Source: Erigeron canadensis (taxonomy: Eukaryota > Streptophyta > Magnoliopsida > Asterales > Asteraceae). From it: a stretch of DNA of 64,000 bases. The notes under the pieces were generated by a model. It was not told the DNA's origin. It was given only the letters and a program-made list of their open reading frames with translations, and ran no database searches. Shown piece by piece: positions 46,917 to 59,935 of this stretch (its first letter is position 1; every line of letters begins with the position of its first letter). Made by a program: the position numbers and the translations under genes. The stretch covers positions 14,446,735 to 14,510,734 of the forward strand of contig NC_057769.1 of the NCBI RefSeq assembly GCF_010389155.1, read 5' to 3'.

Positions 46917-48610
46917 ATGAAAAATTAAGGATGTAAATGAACAAACACCATTAAATACTATATAATTAATAAATGTGTATGAAAAAAATTTGTTTTAATA
47001 TAGATGTAAATAGTTTTTTAAAATATATACTATAAGACAGTTGAACTAATGACATATTAACAATCAAATCGTTCAATTTCATCAAATTGACTCTCGCTTA
47101 TGTCATCATTTAGATTAACTATAAATTAAAAATCATACTAATCATTATCCAAATATATTATTATATTAGTATTTATATTTATTTGTTGAAAAAGTCTCAT
47201 TAATTTACATTTTTTTGTTTTCCAACAACAATTTATACTTTTTAACCCTAAATACTTAATTTATATTTATTTTTAGTCATCAACTTGAGAAGGTTTTTCT
47301 TAAATTTTTTAAAAACGTTACAAAAAGTATTTATATTTAATTTTTTGAAGTTACAATTGTCACTCAAATCAAAAGTCCTATTTGTTATCAAAGAATATGA
47401 AAACAATCCTAATGGTTATCTAATTATCATAGGACAGTGATTAAAACTAAACATATTCATGTTATCGGCTGCATCATGATTAAACACATATACTTGAACG
47501 TCAAGTACAAGATCACAAGTATGTTTATAATTTAATTCTTAATTATCTTTCATAATAATACCACATTATGAGTACAATGGGTTTCAAACAATTATATAAT
47601 AATGAAATTATTGTTGCATGTGCCTTTTGTAATGACTACAACAAACAATTTCATCAATATGTCTCAGCTAAATAATGACAGTGACGAACCTGTGGTTATT
47701 AAACTACTACTTGCAAAGTATAACACTTAGAACCGTATATTTTCAAAATTATAAGCTTTTATGAATTAAATGTATCAAGATCTAATATCGATAATATCAT
47801 AAACCCCGTGTCCAGTATCGGACACGAGTCTAAAATCTAGTACATTATTATGTATAGAGTAATATATTATTTTTTTTCCAAAAATGTATCAATTGTCTTT
47901 AGTATACAGTTCTATTTTATTTTAGTCACCATAACCTAAACTCAAATAACCAAAAATTTACTCTATTTGGGTTAGGAGTTAGTTTATAGTTGTTTAAAAC
48001 TCAATTATCCGACTCATTAAAATCATAATATTTACTCAGTCAATAAAAATAAAGCTTTTATTAAAACCCTATGGTTTCGTTTCATAACACAAATTTATTT
48101 AGTGTTGGATGATTATAAAATCTAGCTTTCCATAAATATTGAATCTGAAGGAAGATAGTATGTTTGATATTCTTTAAGGATACCTGAATACCAAAATTAC
48201 TAATACAACCTTATGAATAAGGAAATTGATATCCGTACCAAATATTTTGATAAATTACCGAACTGTACAAACTTTATAACATATAGTACAAGTAATTCAT
48301 GCATAACTTTGGTAGATTAATAAAAACAAATGGTACAAATGTTATCTCCTTATGAATAAATAATAATAGTACAATTGAAACAAGGTGTTCTTAAAAAAAA
48401 AATACAATCTCTATATATAATAAAAAAAATTGTGTTTATATCATCATTTTGTCTAATTATCTTACTTGGCAATTCTAAATTTTTTTAAAATTTTTATTTC
48501 TTTTTTCCCTAAATAATATATGACATCATTATAACGTAAAAACTAGATTACTTAATTTATTATATACTTATTAAATTCTTAGCATATAGTTTAATTAATC
48601 TCTTTATGCA
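46917..48610. other. AT-rich noncoding DNA
   Basis: No frame, repeat family or RNA gene that I can support. CCCCGTGTCCAGTATCGGACACGAGTC at about 47804-47831 contains a short GTGTCC/GGACAC hairpin. Confidence 0.4.
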
Positions 48611-49030
48611 TGTTCTTAAAGTGCGAGACAAAGTATCCGCGCGTTGCGACAGCGAGATAGTGGCGGTAATAGGTCATAGAGTATGATAGGTCATAGGAGG
48701 TATGGAGTGTGATAGCCAAATGCTTTAGCCGACCGAGCTTTACCCTCGGATTTAAAAATTTGTCGAAAATATATCGAATGACATCTATAATGAAAGAGCA
48801 TGAAATTTTAACAACACCCATATAACTTTTATAATTTATCGATGTACGGTTTTTGAGATAAAAGATTTTGAATGAATTGTAGGAATAAATGATTTATGGA
48901 GGAGAGAGAAAAAAAATGATTGATTAATATTTGAGGAGAAAGAAAAAGTATTATAGTTATTTTAGGTATATATAGAATAGATAGAGGTATATTTTAAAAA
49001 AGCAAATGTTGAAACTTATTATTGTTAGCA
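48611..49030 (-). mobile_element. Helitron-like copy B, inverted relative to copy A
   Basis: On the minus strand it shares AACATTTGCTTTTTTAAAAT, TCTCAAAAACCGTACATCGA, ATATGGGTGTT, AAATTTCATGCTCTTT and ATTTGGCTATCACACTCCAT with copy A at 36725-37115, ending at the GTCGCAACGCGCGGATACTT hairpin-like sequence (about 48634-48652). Borders are approximate. The pair brackets the foldback element in inverted orientation. Confidence 0.6.
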
Positions 49031-49721
49031 GTGAGAATGGTGTTGTAGATTTAACAATCCCCTCAACACCAACCTCTATCATATCATACCATCAATGGGT
49101 TTATGCCTATTGCTAAACTCGTGTTGTGCTTGTTGAACAAAGAAGCAAACTCATTTTGTGTTTGATATATTGCTTTAATTATAAGTACAAGTCTAATACA
49201 AGAGACTCACAAATGGTAATAAAACTATAAAAGATAAGTTTTGCACTAAATAATGTTTTTCTAATGCTCATTAGGGGTATTGGAAATAACCTAGCCCGAC
49301 TTGAACAGGTTGGTGTATACAAGTTGTTATTTGGGTTTACCCGAATAACACAAAACTTAATCGGTTTGCGTTACCAGTATAACTTTTTATGATTTAGGTC
49401 AACCCAATTAACCCATATATAATGCTTTTTTTTAAAAGAAAATTATCATACTTCTACTTCTTAATTACACAAATTGTAAATGAAATGTAAATGGTGTTGA
49501 TGACAGCTTAAATAGAAACAAGAAAAGTTTGCTCTGGAAAATAAAGGACTTGTTATCCATATGGATTGATTTTATAGTTAAGAGGATAATTAGACTAGTA
49601 TATTAGGAAGATCTATCATTACTAATACACAATACAAAAACAGCACACACCATTCAACAAATATTCGAACAATAATCCAAACTAAATCAAATAGTCACTT
49701 TTAGTTACAACAGAATAGAGA
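49031..49721. other. 3' flank of the ANN3-like gene
   Basis: Noncoding, AT-rich. It should contain the 3' UTR and polyadenylation region of the annexin gene on the minus strand. No other feature is seen. Confidence 0.4.
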
Positions 49722-52700
49722 TTATTCTCCCAAAAGTGCCACCAAAAAGGCCCGATAATCTCCTGAAGTATCATCTTTAACTGCGTTGTCAAGGCTTGTT
49801 TGGTACGTCTCAAAATAGATTCCTCTCACTTTCATCAGATCTATTTCAGCACGGCTTACAATTGCTCTTGTTAGTGAATCTTCATCGGTTCCCCAACCTT
49901 TAACCGAAGCTCTGATCACCTAGTCATTAGACAAGCAGTAAAAAGAATTAAAGAAGTTGATTTAGATTTAGCAATGACACTAAGAGGATGAGCTTTATAA
50001 TGTACCAAATTACCTCAGCAAAATGTTTCTCAGGGGAAACAATGCATCTAATCAGAATTTTCAAAAGAGATTCCAACACTTCATCCCCACATTCGTTGAT
50101 ATCCTGTCGAAACAATCATTCCAAAGTAAATAAAAGAATCCACCCTTTAACTTTTAAGATCAATAAGTAACATTTGACTACAAATTCCAGAGTACAAATG
50201 ATTAGTTTGGCTGGAGGAAAACATTTGTAAACTACTGCTGGCGTAGCCAGGAATTTACGTATAGAGGGCCGAAGAGTAATTTATGTTTCGTTGGTTGGCC
50301 GTGCCCAACCTTTGCCTCAATGTAGCTCCACCACTGACTACATTACTATACGAAAAAGATTATACTCTGAGATATATGCGTCAAACTAAATGTGATTGAC
50401 CTCGTAAATGAAAGTTCCATATTTTTTATGGTAGGAATCAAAAGTTGCTTTGAGTTGGAACACATTTCTGGTACTAAGTATCCATACAACAGCATCTTCA
50501 TCCAATTGTTTTGATGCAATGGCTTCTTGTAACTTAGAGGCTTCATCGTCTGCTACATTCAGATCAACAACAGCCCCATCAAACCTGAAGGAACTTGCCA
50601 AGCCAACTAGAATCTGCACTAATCAAAAAATTTCTTGAAACCAGCATTTTTTCAACTTAAAGTGATTGGTTTGGGTTGCAATGGGTTATTTCTGTTACAG
50701 TCAAATTGGGTTGGATCGGAATGGCTTAAAAACACTTGTTAGTTAAGGTGTCATTGTTATCCGAATCCAAATAATCCAAAATCCGAGAAATTATCCAAAG
50801 AACACCCCTAGTTAAATGCGTTAAAAATAGTCTTTCAGTGACATTCGATCCTCTTGAACCATTCAACCCATTTCAAGAAGAAACAATTTAGTTACTTTTT
50901 GAGATAAAACAATACCCAAATGGATCCATTTCTTAATAAATTAATGGGTGGAAAATCCAAATAATCACTTTTACAAAACATGAGAACAAACTAAAAACAA
51001 AAGGGGACTACCTTTTTAACAGATGATGGGGCATTGGCAATTATGTCTTCTTCAAGTGAGCATTGAAAGAGGGAACAATAAGACTTTCTTACAGCCAACA
51101 GATGATGAGGAGAATATGCACACAAGATTTCAACTATTACTTGTAGTTCATTGACACCTTTATTGTTCGATTTCAATGCCTTATATGCTAGCCTTGCGTC
51201 CCTTTCTGCAGGATCGTATGTCCACTGTATGACTGCATTCTGTCAATGAATAAATTTCTACGATAAGTTTACCATGTATTTTATTTGCCATGAAATAGAG
51301 TTCATATATCATATATGACTCAATTTTTTTAGATAATCTCCTATATACTAGCTACTGTTTAGACATACTTTTGGCTAATTAGCTTATTATATGGCCATTA
51401 AATGTAAATTTTAGAAATATTTTTCTATAATTTTACATGTGACGACAACAACAACGGTACCCATTTTCAGCAAAAGTGAGGTATCCGTATGGGGGGTATG
51501 ACATAAACAGCTTTATCTTTACCTAAAGGTAGATAGGTTGCTTAAGGACCTTTAACTTAGGGCTTTACCTATAAAAAAATATTTTCGACCGTAAGATGAA
51601 GCCAAAACTAAATAGAGAAATTAAACCGAGATCTCTCGATCTTAAATCTAAAAAGTTTTCTCTCTGAAGCTAACGGTAATCTGCTAGTGATGCTCCTTTC
51701 TATAATTTTACTTTTTACATATTATAAGATATATGTGTGATTAAATTATAGAGTGATTAATTAGTATAACAATAAGATTTGAATGACTACTTCATAGTTA
51801 GTCCTAGGGGTGTAAACGAGCTCCAATACTGGCAAGCTCGAGCTCGAATTCGTTTTAGAAGCTCGGGCTCGAGCTCGATCGAACCTTATTGTTTATGCTC
51901 GAGCTCGGCTCGCAATGTTTTAAAAAAGCTCGAGCTCGACTCGCTTGTCAAAAAAACTCTACAAGTTCGAGCTCGTGCTCGAGTTCGGTAAGTTAACTAA
52001 GCTCGGTTATCAAAAGTTCGTGAAAAAAGATCGTTAGTCTAATATGCATATATATTATTATATTATATATGAAAGCTCGTTTAGGCTCGCGAGCTTATTC
52101 GAGTTATGTATTTGAAGTTCGAGCTCGAGCTCGATTAGTAAACGAGTCAATAATTAAGTTCGAATTCAACTCGAGCTCGTTTAGGCTCGGCTCGAAACGA
52201 GCTTTTTCCGAATCGAATAATTCGCGAGCAGGATTGACTCATTTACACCCCTTTAGTCCTAAGTCCTAACGGGAATAAACCCCACCCCATCGGATTTTCA
52301 GAAAGTTTATATATATCTATCTATAATATAACTAAAAGTGGGGTTGGGGGTACACTTGGCACCCCTAGTCCCCCTCCTTTATCTTAATCCTCAATCCTTA
52401 TTAATCTTCTACTTTTATTAATATTAATTTAAATTATTTACACTTTTTGGTTTTTCATCACCAATTTACACTTTAACCCCAATCTAAAACAATTACTCGT
52501 AATTTACACTTTTTGGTTTTCCATCACCAATTTACACTTTAACCTAATTTAAAAATAATTAACTTACACTTTTTGATTTTCCATCACCAATTTGCACTTT
52601 AACCCAATTTAAAAATAATTAATTATACTTTTTGATTTACATCACCAATTTACACTTAAAAATAATTAATTTACACTTTTCTGTTTATTATTATTTTTTA

Positions 52701-55700
52701 ATATTGAATTCTTATGTTATTTTATTATTATTTCTTTTAATTTAGTTTGAGGTTCGTTATGACTTTTTCTTTAACAACAAAAAATATAACCACATTAGTT
52801 CATCTTGAAGATCTTAAGCCAACACATGTTAACCCTCATTTATGACTTCGTGTTGTGCATGTATGGACTGTTTCGGAGTGGAACAACCCGAAGAAAAATC
52901 AAAACGTTCGAGATGGTCTTTGTTGATGAATTGGTATGTATTTTTCAAATTATATATAGTTTACACTTGTAGAATATAAGAAACTGTAATTTTTTTATTT
53001 AACTAAAGTTAAAAAAAAGGGTAAACTGAAATCAATTTTTATATGGAGTTAATTTCCGTATGTTTCTTATTTAGCTTTCGTATTGATTAAGTTGTGATAT
53101 ATGACTTAACTAATCTAAATATTATATATCAAATTTTGTATTTGTAACCTATATTAACTCTTAGAATTTATGATTATATCTTTCTATAACCTTTTAGATA
53201 TAAAAGCTAAATTTGGTATGAGTAGGATCCTGATTATTTTAATATATTGATTTTGATTATTTTGATATCGTTTTGAAAGTAGCTCATTAATGGTGTATAC
53301 TTAAAATTTACGATTATATCTTTCTATAAGATTTTAGATAAAAAGTTAAATTTTGCTATGAGTAAGATTATGATTATTTTAATATATCGACTATGATTAT
53401 TTTGAATCTGTTTTAAACTAACTCATTAATAGTGTAATTTTTTAGCCGATGTTATTCTATCAGGGGAAGATGCTACATATTGAGATGATGTTGAATGTTT
53501 TAGTATGATTATTTAAGCATGGTGGAACAATTCATTATATTAGTTTGTGTATGCTAGATATACTTCGGATCTTATGAAAAACATGATATCAATTTTAAAT
53601 AATATCTTTAGATAAAACCATTTGATCCACGTTATGTTTAGGATTTAACACAACTAATGTATTAAGTCAACAAAAACTTAACTAGTTCAATTCAACCTTA
53701 ACCAATAATTAGAACAAAATTATCATATTATCGGAGACGGAGGAATCGGCGGCGGCGGTGAAGGAATCAAATATATGACCGGCGACAGCAGAGGCAGAGA
53801 AATAGAAATCTTTTTTGTTTCTCTTTTTATTTATCTAAAGTTGAAAAAAAAGGGTAAACTAGAATAAATATTTATATGGAGTTAATTTTCATATGTTTCT
53901 TCTTTAAGTTTCGTATTGATTAAGTTGTGATATTGGTCATACATTATTTGTTTCTCTTTTTATTTAACTAAAGTTGAAAAAAAAAAAGTAAACTGGAATT
54001 AATATTTATATGGAGTTAATTTTTATGTGTTTCCTCGTTAGCTTTCGTATTCATTAAGTTGTGATATTGGTCATACACTTTTTGTTTCACAATTATGATA
54101 AGTTTTATATAGCTTGAGACTATCTGAACACTAGTTAATATATATATATATATATTAATATTGATGCTGAGGTTCGATTAGCTGGAACATGAAATTTGCA
54201 TGATTGTCATTTATTATGAAATTTAGAGTTAATTTTAATATATTATAGTTTATTAAATTTATGCGACTACCCAACCTCCCGGTACACGCATATCTTGTTG
54301 ATTGTTGCAAGAAAATAAATGCATAAAATAAAATGAATAGAAATAATTAGGCCTATTATATGTAACTATCACTATACCTGTACGATACAATGGTGATAAC
54401 CACTATTATTAATTTTTAAGTTATCGACTGTTACTGTGGATATATAAAAGTTTATAGTTAATTTAGTTGATTTTTGAATAGAAAAAATATCAAAAATTTA
54501 TAATATTCAATAAGTTTGTACAATATTTAATTGATATATAAATTAAAAAGACTAGCTAAATGAACCCTTTAACTTTTTATGTTTATGGGTACTTCTTATG
54601 TTCATTAATATCGTTTCAGACAAAAGAAATTAAAACACACGATTTAAAAATTTAAAATATTACATTGTGTCCCAACAATAATAATATTTATATTTACCGA
54701 TTATCATTTAATTAGATAGTTTTTGATGGTGTAATTTAGAAATACACAATCATTTTCTGAAATACTAACATAAAAAGGTGTGGTGAGCTTGTTTTCTTAA
54801 GTTTACCGTTCCCGGCTAAAATTTAGAACGAAGACAGTGCAAAATTCTCGCATCTAAAAAAAGTTGTTAATTTTTGGCATCAAGAAATGTAGATTATATA
54901 TTGAGATATTTTAATACGTACTAGCCTAGTTTATTGTGTAATCTTTTTGATGGAAACTCATCAATGATCATTAGATTGGTGCTCACACGCTACAGATTCT
55001 GTAACGGTTTATAGTGTTCAAGTTATTTTCATGAGATTCGTTAATGCAACACCTAACCGAATTCATTATTCTAAAAATAAATCACGGATTAATTGCACAA
55101 AATAATAAAGGGCAAAAAACTAACCATGAAAAATAAAGTCTTATAACTGTATGAAACATACAATTGTAGTGGAGGAGGTCAGGAAATTAAAAAAATAAAT
55201 AGTCAAAGATTAAAATTTAGTACGAATATAAAAAATGACATATATAACTGGTTAATAATTTCGTGAGTTATAAAATGGTAATTATTATTTAAACATTTCT
55301 TGACATAATCTATGGCAATCAAGATGTTTTTTTTTTTCATATCCGTAGCAATACCTTTAGTAATAATTTTATAGTAGAATGGAGTTTTTATCACAATGAG
55401 GTTTTAGGTAATTGTGGGTTTTTTTTAAGGAGGTAATTTCAAAATTTCAGTGATAAGGTATGTGAAGGTAGTGTAATTTAGAAGGGTAAATTACACAATT
55501 CAAAGGTAGAAAGTTGAATGGGGGAAGGGTAGTTTGCTTTAATATTTCGCGTGTTGCATCGACGATGATCTATAACGCGCCGGATGCTGTAACGGTTTAT
55601 AGCGTTCAGGTTACTTTCATGAAATGCGTTAATACAACATCTAACCATATCCATTATTCTAAAAATAAGTCATGGATTAGTTGCAAGAAATAATAATAAA

Positions 55701-57039
55701 GTGCAAAAACTAACCATGAAAAATAACCACTTACAATTGTATGAAACATACAATTGTAGGGGAGAAGGTCAGAACAATTAAAAAAATAAATAGTCAAAGA
55801 TTAAAATTTAATACAAATAAAAAAAGGTAATTATTGTTTAAACATTTTGTGATATAATCTATGATAATTAAGATGTTTTTTTTCTTAACTGTAGTAATAC
55901 CTTCAGCAATAAATTTGGCGTTGAATATCATAATGGAGATTTTAGGTAATTGTGGGGTTTTTTTTTATGGGTAATTTTGGGGATTTCAGGAAATAAGTAT
56001 GTGAAGTAAAAGTAGTGCATAGAGAGTTGAATGGAGAAGGAATTATGTATAGATAAGGTTAGTTCATATGAACCAAAAGTCAACTTCTTTATTTCCACTA
56101 TATTTCGAAATGGATTTTCATTTCAACATATCTCGCAGTTGCTGTAGCTGGCCTTTTACACAATATGATAAGAAGCAAAAGCTAAATCCTTTGCCGGAAC
56201 GAAGACGATTAAGGTCAATAATCAAATTGCTTCATTCTTCTAATTATGTAGCTATTAATCTATTATCTCTACATACACACACACATATATAATTAAACTA
56301 ACATGTACAGAGTAATTCTCTGAAACTTAAATTATCTAATTTCTAAAGACTATATATTTCACAGGACATTTGACATAAAGCTAGAAGAGAATGAACATAT
56401 GAATCATTTTACAAGGTAATGGATTCATTTCAAGTATAATATGCCATAACTTTTAATACAAACTTCAAACTAATTAACACATTCTATATATTCATTAGTC
56501 CATAATAGATGGAGGTATTTTACCGGCATCATAGGGCTCATACGGGATGGGTCGATGGGTATCCAATTGTGGTAGCGAGGCTAGGGTTCCCAGCATTACT
56601 TTTTTTTTTTTTTTTTCATATGATGGATATGGAATAGAGTATGCAACGTACAAATAATAGTAGTATAAGTTGGATGAAAAGGGTACGTACCCGAAAATCA
56701 CCAGAAAGCTCAGAATGAAGAGAATCAATAAGAGATTGATTGTATAGTTGTTGGTAAGTGTCTCTAATATCCCTTATCTGGGTTGCATTCCTATGACCCA
56801 ATACTTGAATCACACTCTTCTCATCCGTTCCCCATCCTGAATTACCCACCGTACGTGATCACTTTATGTTGTTACAAACCTTACATATACATTTTCTTTG
56901 CAAACCTCATATAAATATGGTTGATATAATTAAACAAAAATGAAAGAATAATAAACAATGTACCTTTGAAAGCTTTGTTGAGGGTCTCAGAGTCTTGAGT
57001 GGGAGAAGGAACTTGTTGTGGTATTCGCAAAGTAGCCAT
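49722..57039 (-). CDS. ANN3: Annexin, ANN3-like
   Basis: Six exons (minus strand): 57039-56964, 56836-56691, 51239-51012, 50613-50401, 50103-50014, 49919-49722, giving 316 codons plus stop, the normal size for a plant annexin. Annexins are cytosolic proteins that bind acidic phospholipids in a calcium-dependent way. The four-repeat fold is complete. Type II calcium sites (GxGT, 38 residues, Asp/Glu) are intact in repeats 1 (GWGT at 26-29) and 4 (GWGT at 259-262), the usual plant pattern. The N-terminus MATLRIPQQVPSPTQDSETL and WTYDPAERDARL, VEILC..SPHHLLAVRK and DEDSLTRAIVSRAEIDLMKVRG match Arabidopsis ANN3 best. Intron 2 (51240-56690) is 5.4 kb and full of transposons. All introns are GT-AG and phases agree. 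The gene is head to head with the ANN4-like gene. Confidence 0.93.
51806..52252. mobile_element. hAT-type MITE in annexin intron 2
   Basis: Ends AGGGGTGTAAACGAG and, complement, AGGGGTGTAAATGAG, flanked by an 8-bp duplication TTAGTCCT (51798-51805 and 52253-52260), the hAT signature. The interior is dense in AAGCTCGAGCTCGA-type overlapping palindromes, giving a locally GC-richer patch in AT-rich surroundings. 447 bp, non-coding; chance frames across it have no value. Confidence 0.85.
52437..52680. repeat. Four tandem repeats of about 62 bp
   Basis: TTTACACTTTTTGGTTTTTC and ATCACCAATTTACACTTTAA recur about every 60-63 bp from 52437, with decay toward the end. A lone similar phrase lies near 17577-17620, so the unit belongs to a dispersed family. 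Confidence 0.8.
52991..54075. repeat. Nested direct repeats in annexin intron 2
   Basis: A block of about 110-125 bp (AACTAAAGTT.AAAAAAA, GGGTAAACT, TATATGGAGTTAATTT, TTTCGTATTGATTAAGTTGT) occurs at about 52991, 53821 and 53950. Between the first two, a unit of about 140 bp (CTTTCTATAA..TTTTAGAT through CTCATTAATGGTGTA) is tandemly doubled at about 53167 and 53308. A short GGCGGCGGCGG patch lies at about 53750. Confidence 0.7.
54921..56053 (-). mobile_element. Tandemly doubled Helitron-like element
   Basis: Two head-to-tail copies of a unit of about 588 bp: CTGTAACGGTTTATAG is at 54999 and 55587, with long further similarity (ACCATGAAAAATAA, GAAACATACAATTGTAG, AATAGTCAAAGATTAAAATTT). Minus-strand 5' end TCTATACATAATTCC at 56053 after an A, and CTAG at 54921 before a T, fit Helitron ends. 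A hairpin-like CGCGTGTTGCATCGACG sits at the internal junction (about 55549), as if one copy inserted next to another. It shares AAAGGTAGA..TTGAATGG..AAGGGTAGTTTG with the small Helitron at 62375. Confidence 0.6.
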
Positions 57040-57795
57040 TGATGTCCTTCTTTACTTCTTTGTTGTTGTGTTGAGGTTGTCACAACAATTGTGGAATATA
57101 AATATTGTTTCAAACTCTATAAAGAGCTTTTAGTTGAGTTGTTTGAGGGAAATAGAAATCCTTATTTTTTTTTAAGTATGAAGTTTAAAATATGTAATTA
57201 TTTATTTGTATAAAATTAATTATTAACAGCTCATAATTTTGATTAAAAATAAAAAAATAAAAATCGTTTGACCTCAAGTTGCACGTTTTATTTGTTGTTA
57301 TATTTTAATTGGTAAGTTTGATACCTGTCACGATTTATCTTTATTACTCCTTTTCTTTATTCTTTTCTTATGCATGTTAGCAATCATAAATAACGATTTG
57401 TAATATATATGAAGAGAAATTTCCAGAATGATGACGATTGAAAACTACGCTCCGTAGTCCATGTGTTTCTTCATTGGTATTTTAATCATGAGGAAATCCA
57501 ATTTAGGTGGTAAAAACTTATAAATTTAACATGAATTGAAATCTTAATTTTTTGTTATCCTAAACACATCATTTTTAATTATTAAAGTTATTAGGTAATC
57601 CATCTTAATCATTTAAACTAACGATAATTGGTGATTAAGTTTTCAATTGTTTCGTATCCTAAGGGGGAAGGAGTGGAGGGCGAGATGGAGGAGGGCTCGC
57701 GAGCTGGAGAGGGTTTCAGCTGCCATGTGAGCGAGATCGCAACGAGAACTTAGCTCGCAGGGTTGAAGGAGAAAGGGGTGAAAGTGTAATTATTT

Positions 57796-58805
57796 CTAGG
57801 GCCGTTCATATTATGGTCCAAACCGAGAAAACCGAGAAACCGGACCGATTTTGGACCGAAACCGAGTAGAACCGAGATCATCGGTCCAGTCCACGGTTCC
57901 TTAATTTCATGTCATTCGGTTCTCGGTTCGGTCCCTGTTAAACCGAGAAAACCTTCGGTTTGGACCGAACCGAGGTATATGTTGCCTATAATTCAAATTT
58001 TCAAATATTCAATATAAGTTTAAGCAGGGATTTTGAGACTTTTTAATTGTGACAAGTATTTTTCTTATTATTTGGTGTTTTTGAGACTTTATTTGCTACT
58101 AAGATTGACACTTTCTGTACTATTGAGCTTAATCTTATTTTTTGAAGCATTTTTTGTTATTGTGAATGCAAATTATGAATGCATAAATGTTAGCTTGTAC
58201 TCAGGTCAGAGACGCAGCCACGCAGGTACTCAGCTCTGAACTGTACTGTGTATGATTGTATCAAATTATATAGAAATTGTTGGTTTGATCTAAAGTTAAA
58301 GTTTAAAATGGACTTGTATGGATTTTGGTACAAGTGGTCCAACTTGTAGAAGCTTGTAATGTATTAATATTATATCAAAACTCCAAAAGTCATTGTCCAT
58401 ATTTTCGTGTTGCATACTTGATTCACTGCAATCTGCATTAGTACACTAGTACATTGGGCATTTTGCTATATGGCTTGGATTCTTGACTTCTTATTAAAAC
58501 TCAAAAACATATATGTATGATATATCTCATATAAATATTTCTAGATAAGCAACTTGCTTGCATTATTATTCATGAACAACAAAAACTCAAAAAGTATGGC
58601 TGAAATCAAACAAACATGACTAAAAATAAAGCTCAACACTTGGTCCTCGGTCCAACCTTTTAGACCCGAAAACCGAATATAAACTGAGCATGGACCGAAC
58701 CGAAGACATCGGTCCGGTCCTCGGTTTTAAATTTCTGAACAAACGGTCCTCGGTTCGGTCTTGTACAAGTCCGGTTCAGTCCGGTTCTTGAACCGTGAAC
58801 ACCCT
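57796..58805. mobile_element. Non-autonomous DNA transposon between the annexin genes
   Basis: Ends CTAGGGCCGTTCATATTATG and, complement, AGGGTGTTCACGGTTCAAGA. TAATTATTT is repeated at 57787-57795 and 58806-58814. Both subterminal regions are dense in GGTCCGGTCC, CTCGGTTCGGTC and AACCGAGAAACCG motifs in both orientations, while the middle (about 57990-58620) is plain AT-rich DNA. This looks like a hAT-type element with subterminal motif clusters. It occupies a third of the shared upstream region of the two annexins. Borders are uncertain by a few bases. Confidence 0.65.
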
Positions 58806-59935
58806 TAATTATTTCAAATTGTCATTTGAGTATACACTTAGACACGCCAGGGGTATAAAGTGACAAATCTACCAAACTCTTTCTTTTATTTATTATTTAT
58901 TATTTTTTTAACTGTTGTGTATGTTTATATTGTTTTTTTTCTCTAACCTTTTAGCTTCTTATTTTTTTTAGCAAAGTGAAATTTTAGCATGAGTTTTTTT
59001 TCCAACATGTAATGTGTTTTGTTATTAATAAAACATATAAATTAAAAAAGGGTTAGTTATGTAAAATTTATAAATGTTAAGGATGAATTATTAAAATGTG
59101 AAGAAAAAATTAAGAGTAATGGTTGCCACTAAAAAAAGGTTGAAGAATTGAAATGAGGTGGAATAATTTAATTAGATAGTTTAAGGGAGATGAGAGGGTT
59201 GAGCCTCCACCTAAAAACATTTAAGTGCATATTGGATCTAAACATATATCAATGGAGGTAACACACTTTCAAATATTGTTTAACAAAAAATGTTATTGTG
59301 GGCTGCTTAGTGGACTAATTAATCTTGAACAATGAAGGCTAGACCAATTGGCTGGATACCTTAGGTCATGTGTTCGACTTTCGAGAGTGATATGTCCTGA
59401 GGGTTTTCTTTTGAATTACGTGTAACGGTTCATAGTTTATATCTCGTAACTTAGACTACGTACAGGACTTTATCATTATATGGTGAGGTGTCTCCTAATG
59501 TCGAATACCGACTTATTGTTAAAGTTTTTTTTTATTATTTACATGTTAACATTTAATTAAATGATTTTAGATATTTGTTATCTATATTGGTATGTTTATT
59601 TGAAGTTTATCTCTAGCCTATATAATAAATTTATAGCTTAAAAATGTTGATTGGTCAACCGTCTACCTAATCGGATAAATAATAATCTATTAAAACTGGC
59701 CAGCTGTACAAATACATATATAAATTATACATCTAGAAAAACGTATAAAAGATCCATATCTCGTCTTAGGTAGGATTTATATTTTTGCTTTTATACTACT
59801 GTATATTGAATAAAAAACTACAGAAAATCGCAAGTCATAAGTATTGAATGATTGAAAAATGCATATAAATAGCCAGTTAACTAGCGAGCTTGCCTCATTG
59901 TCCTCCTCGTCACATATATTGTGTGTGTGTCAGAA
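58806..59935. other. Upstream region of the ANN4-like gene
   Basis: AT-rich noncoding DNA with no further coding frame. A candidate TATA motif CATATAAATAGCC lies at about 59863-59875, some 65-70 bp before the ATG at 59936, a reasonable place for the core promoter. Confidence 0.45.

Noticed and set aside
51779..52269. Arg/Ser-rich frames across the AGCTCGAGCT patch
   Set aside because: They result from the motif array of a hAT MITE with clear ends and duplication.
58033..58239. Hydrophobic 68-codon frame between the annexin genes
   Set aside because: Lies in the AT-rich middle of a non-autonomous transposon; no homology recognised.
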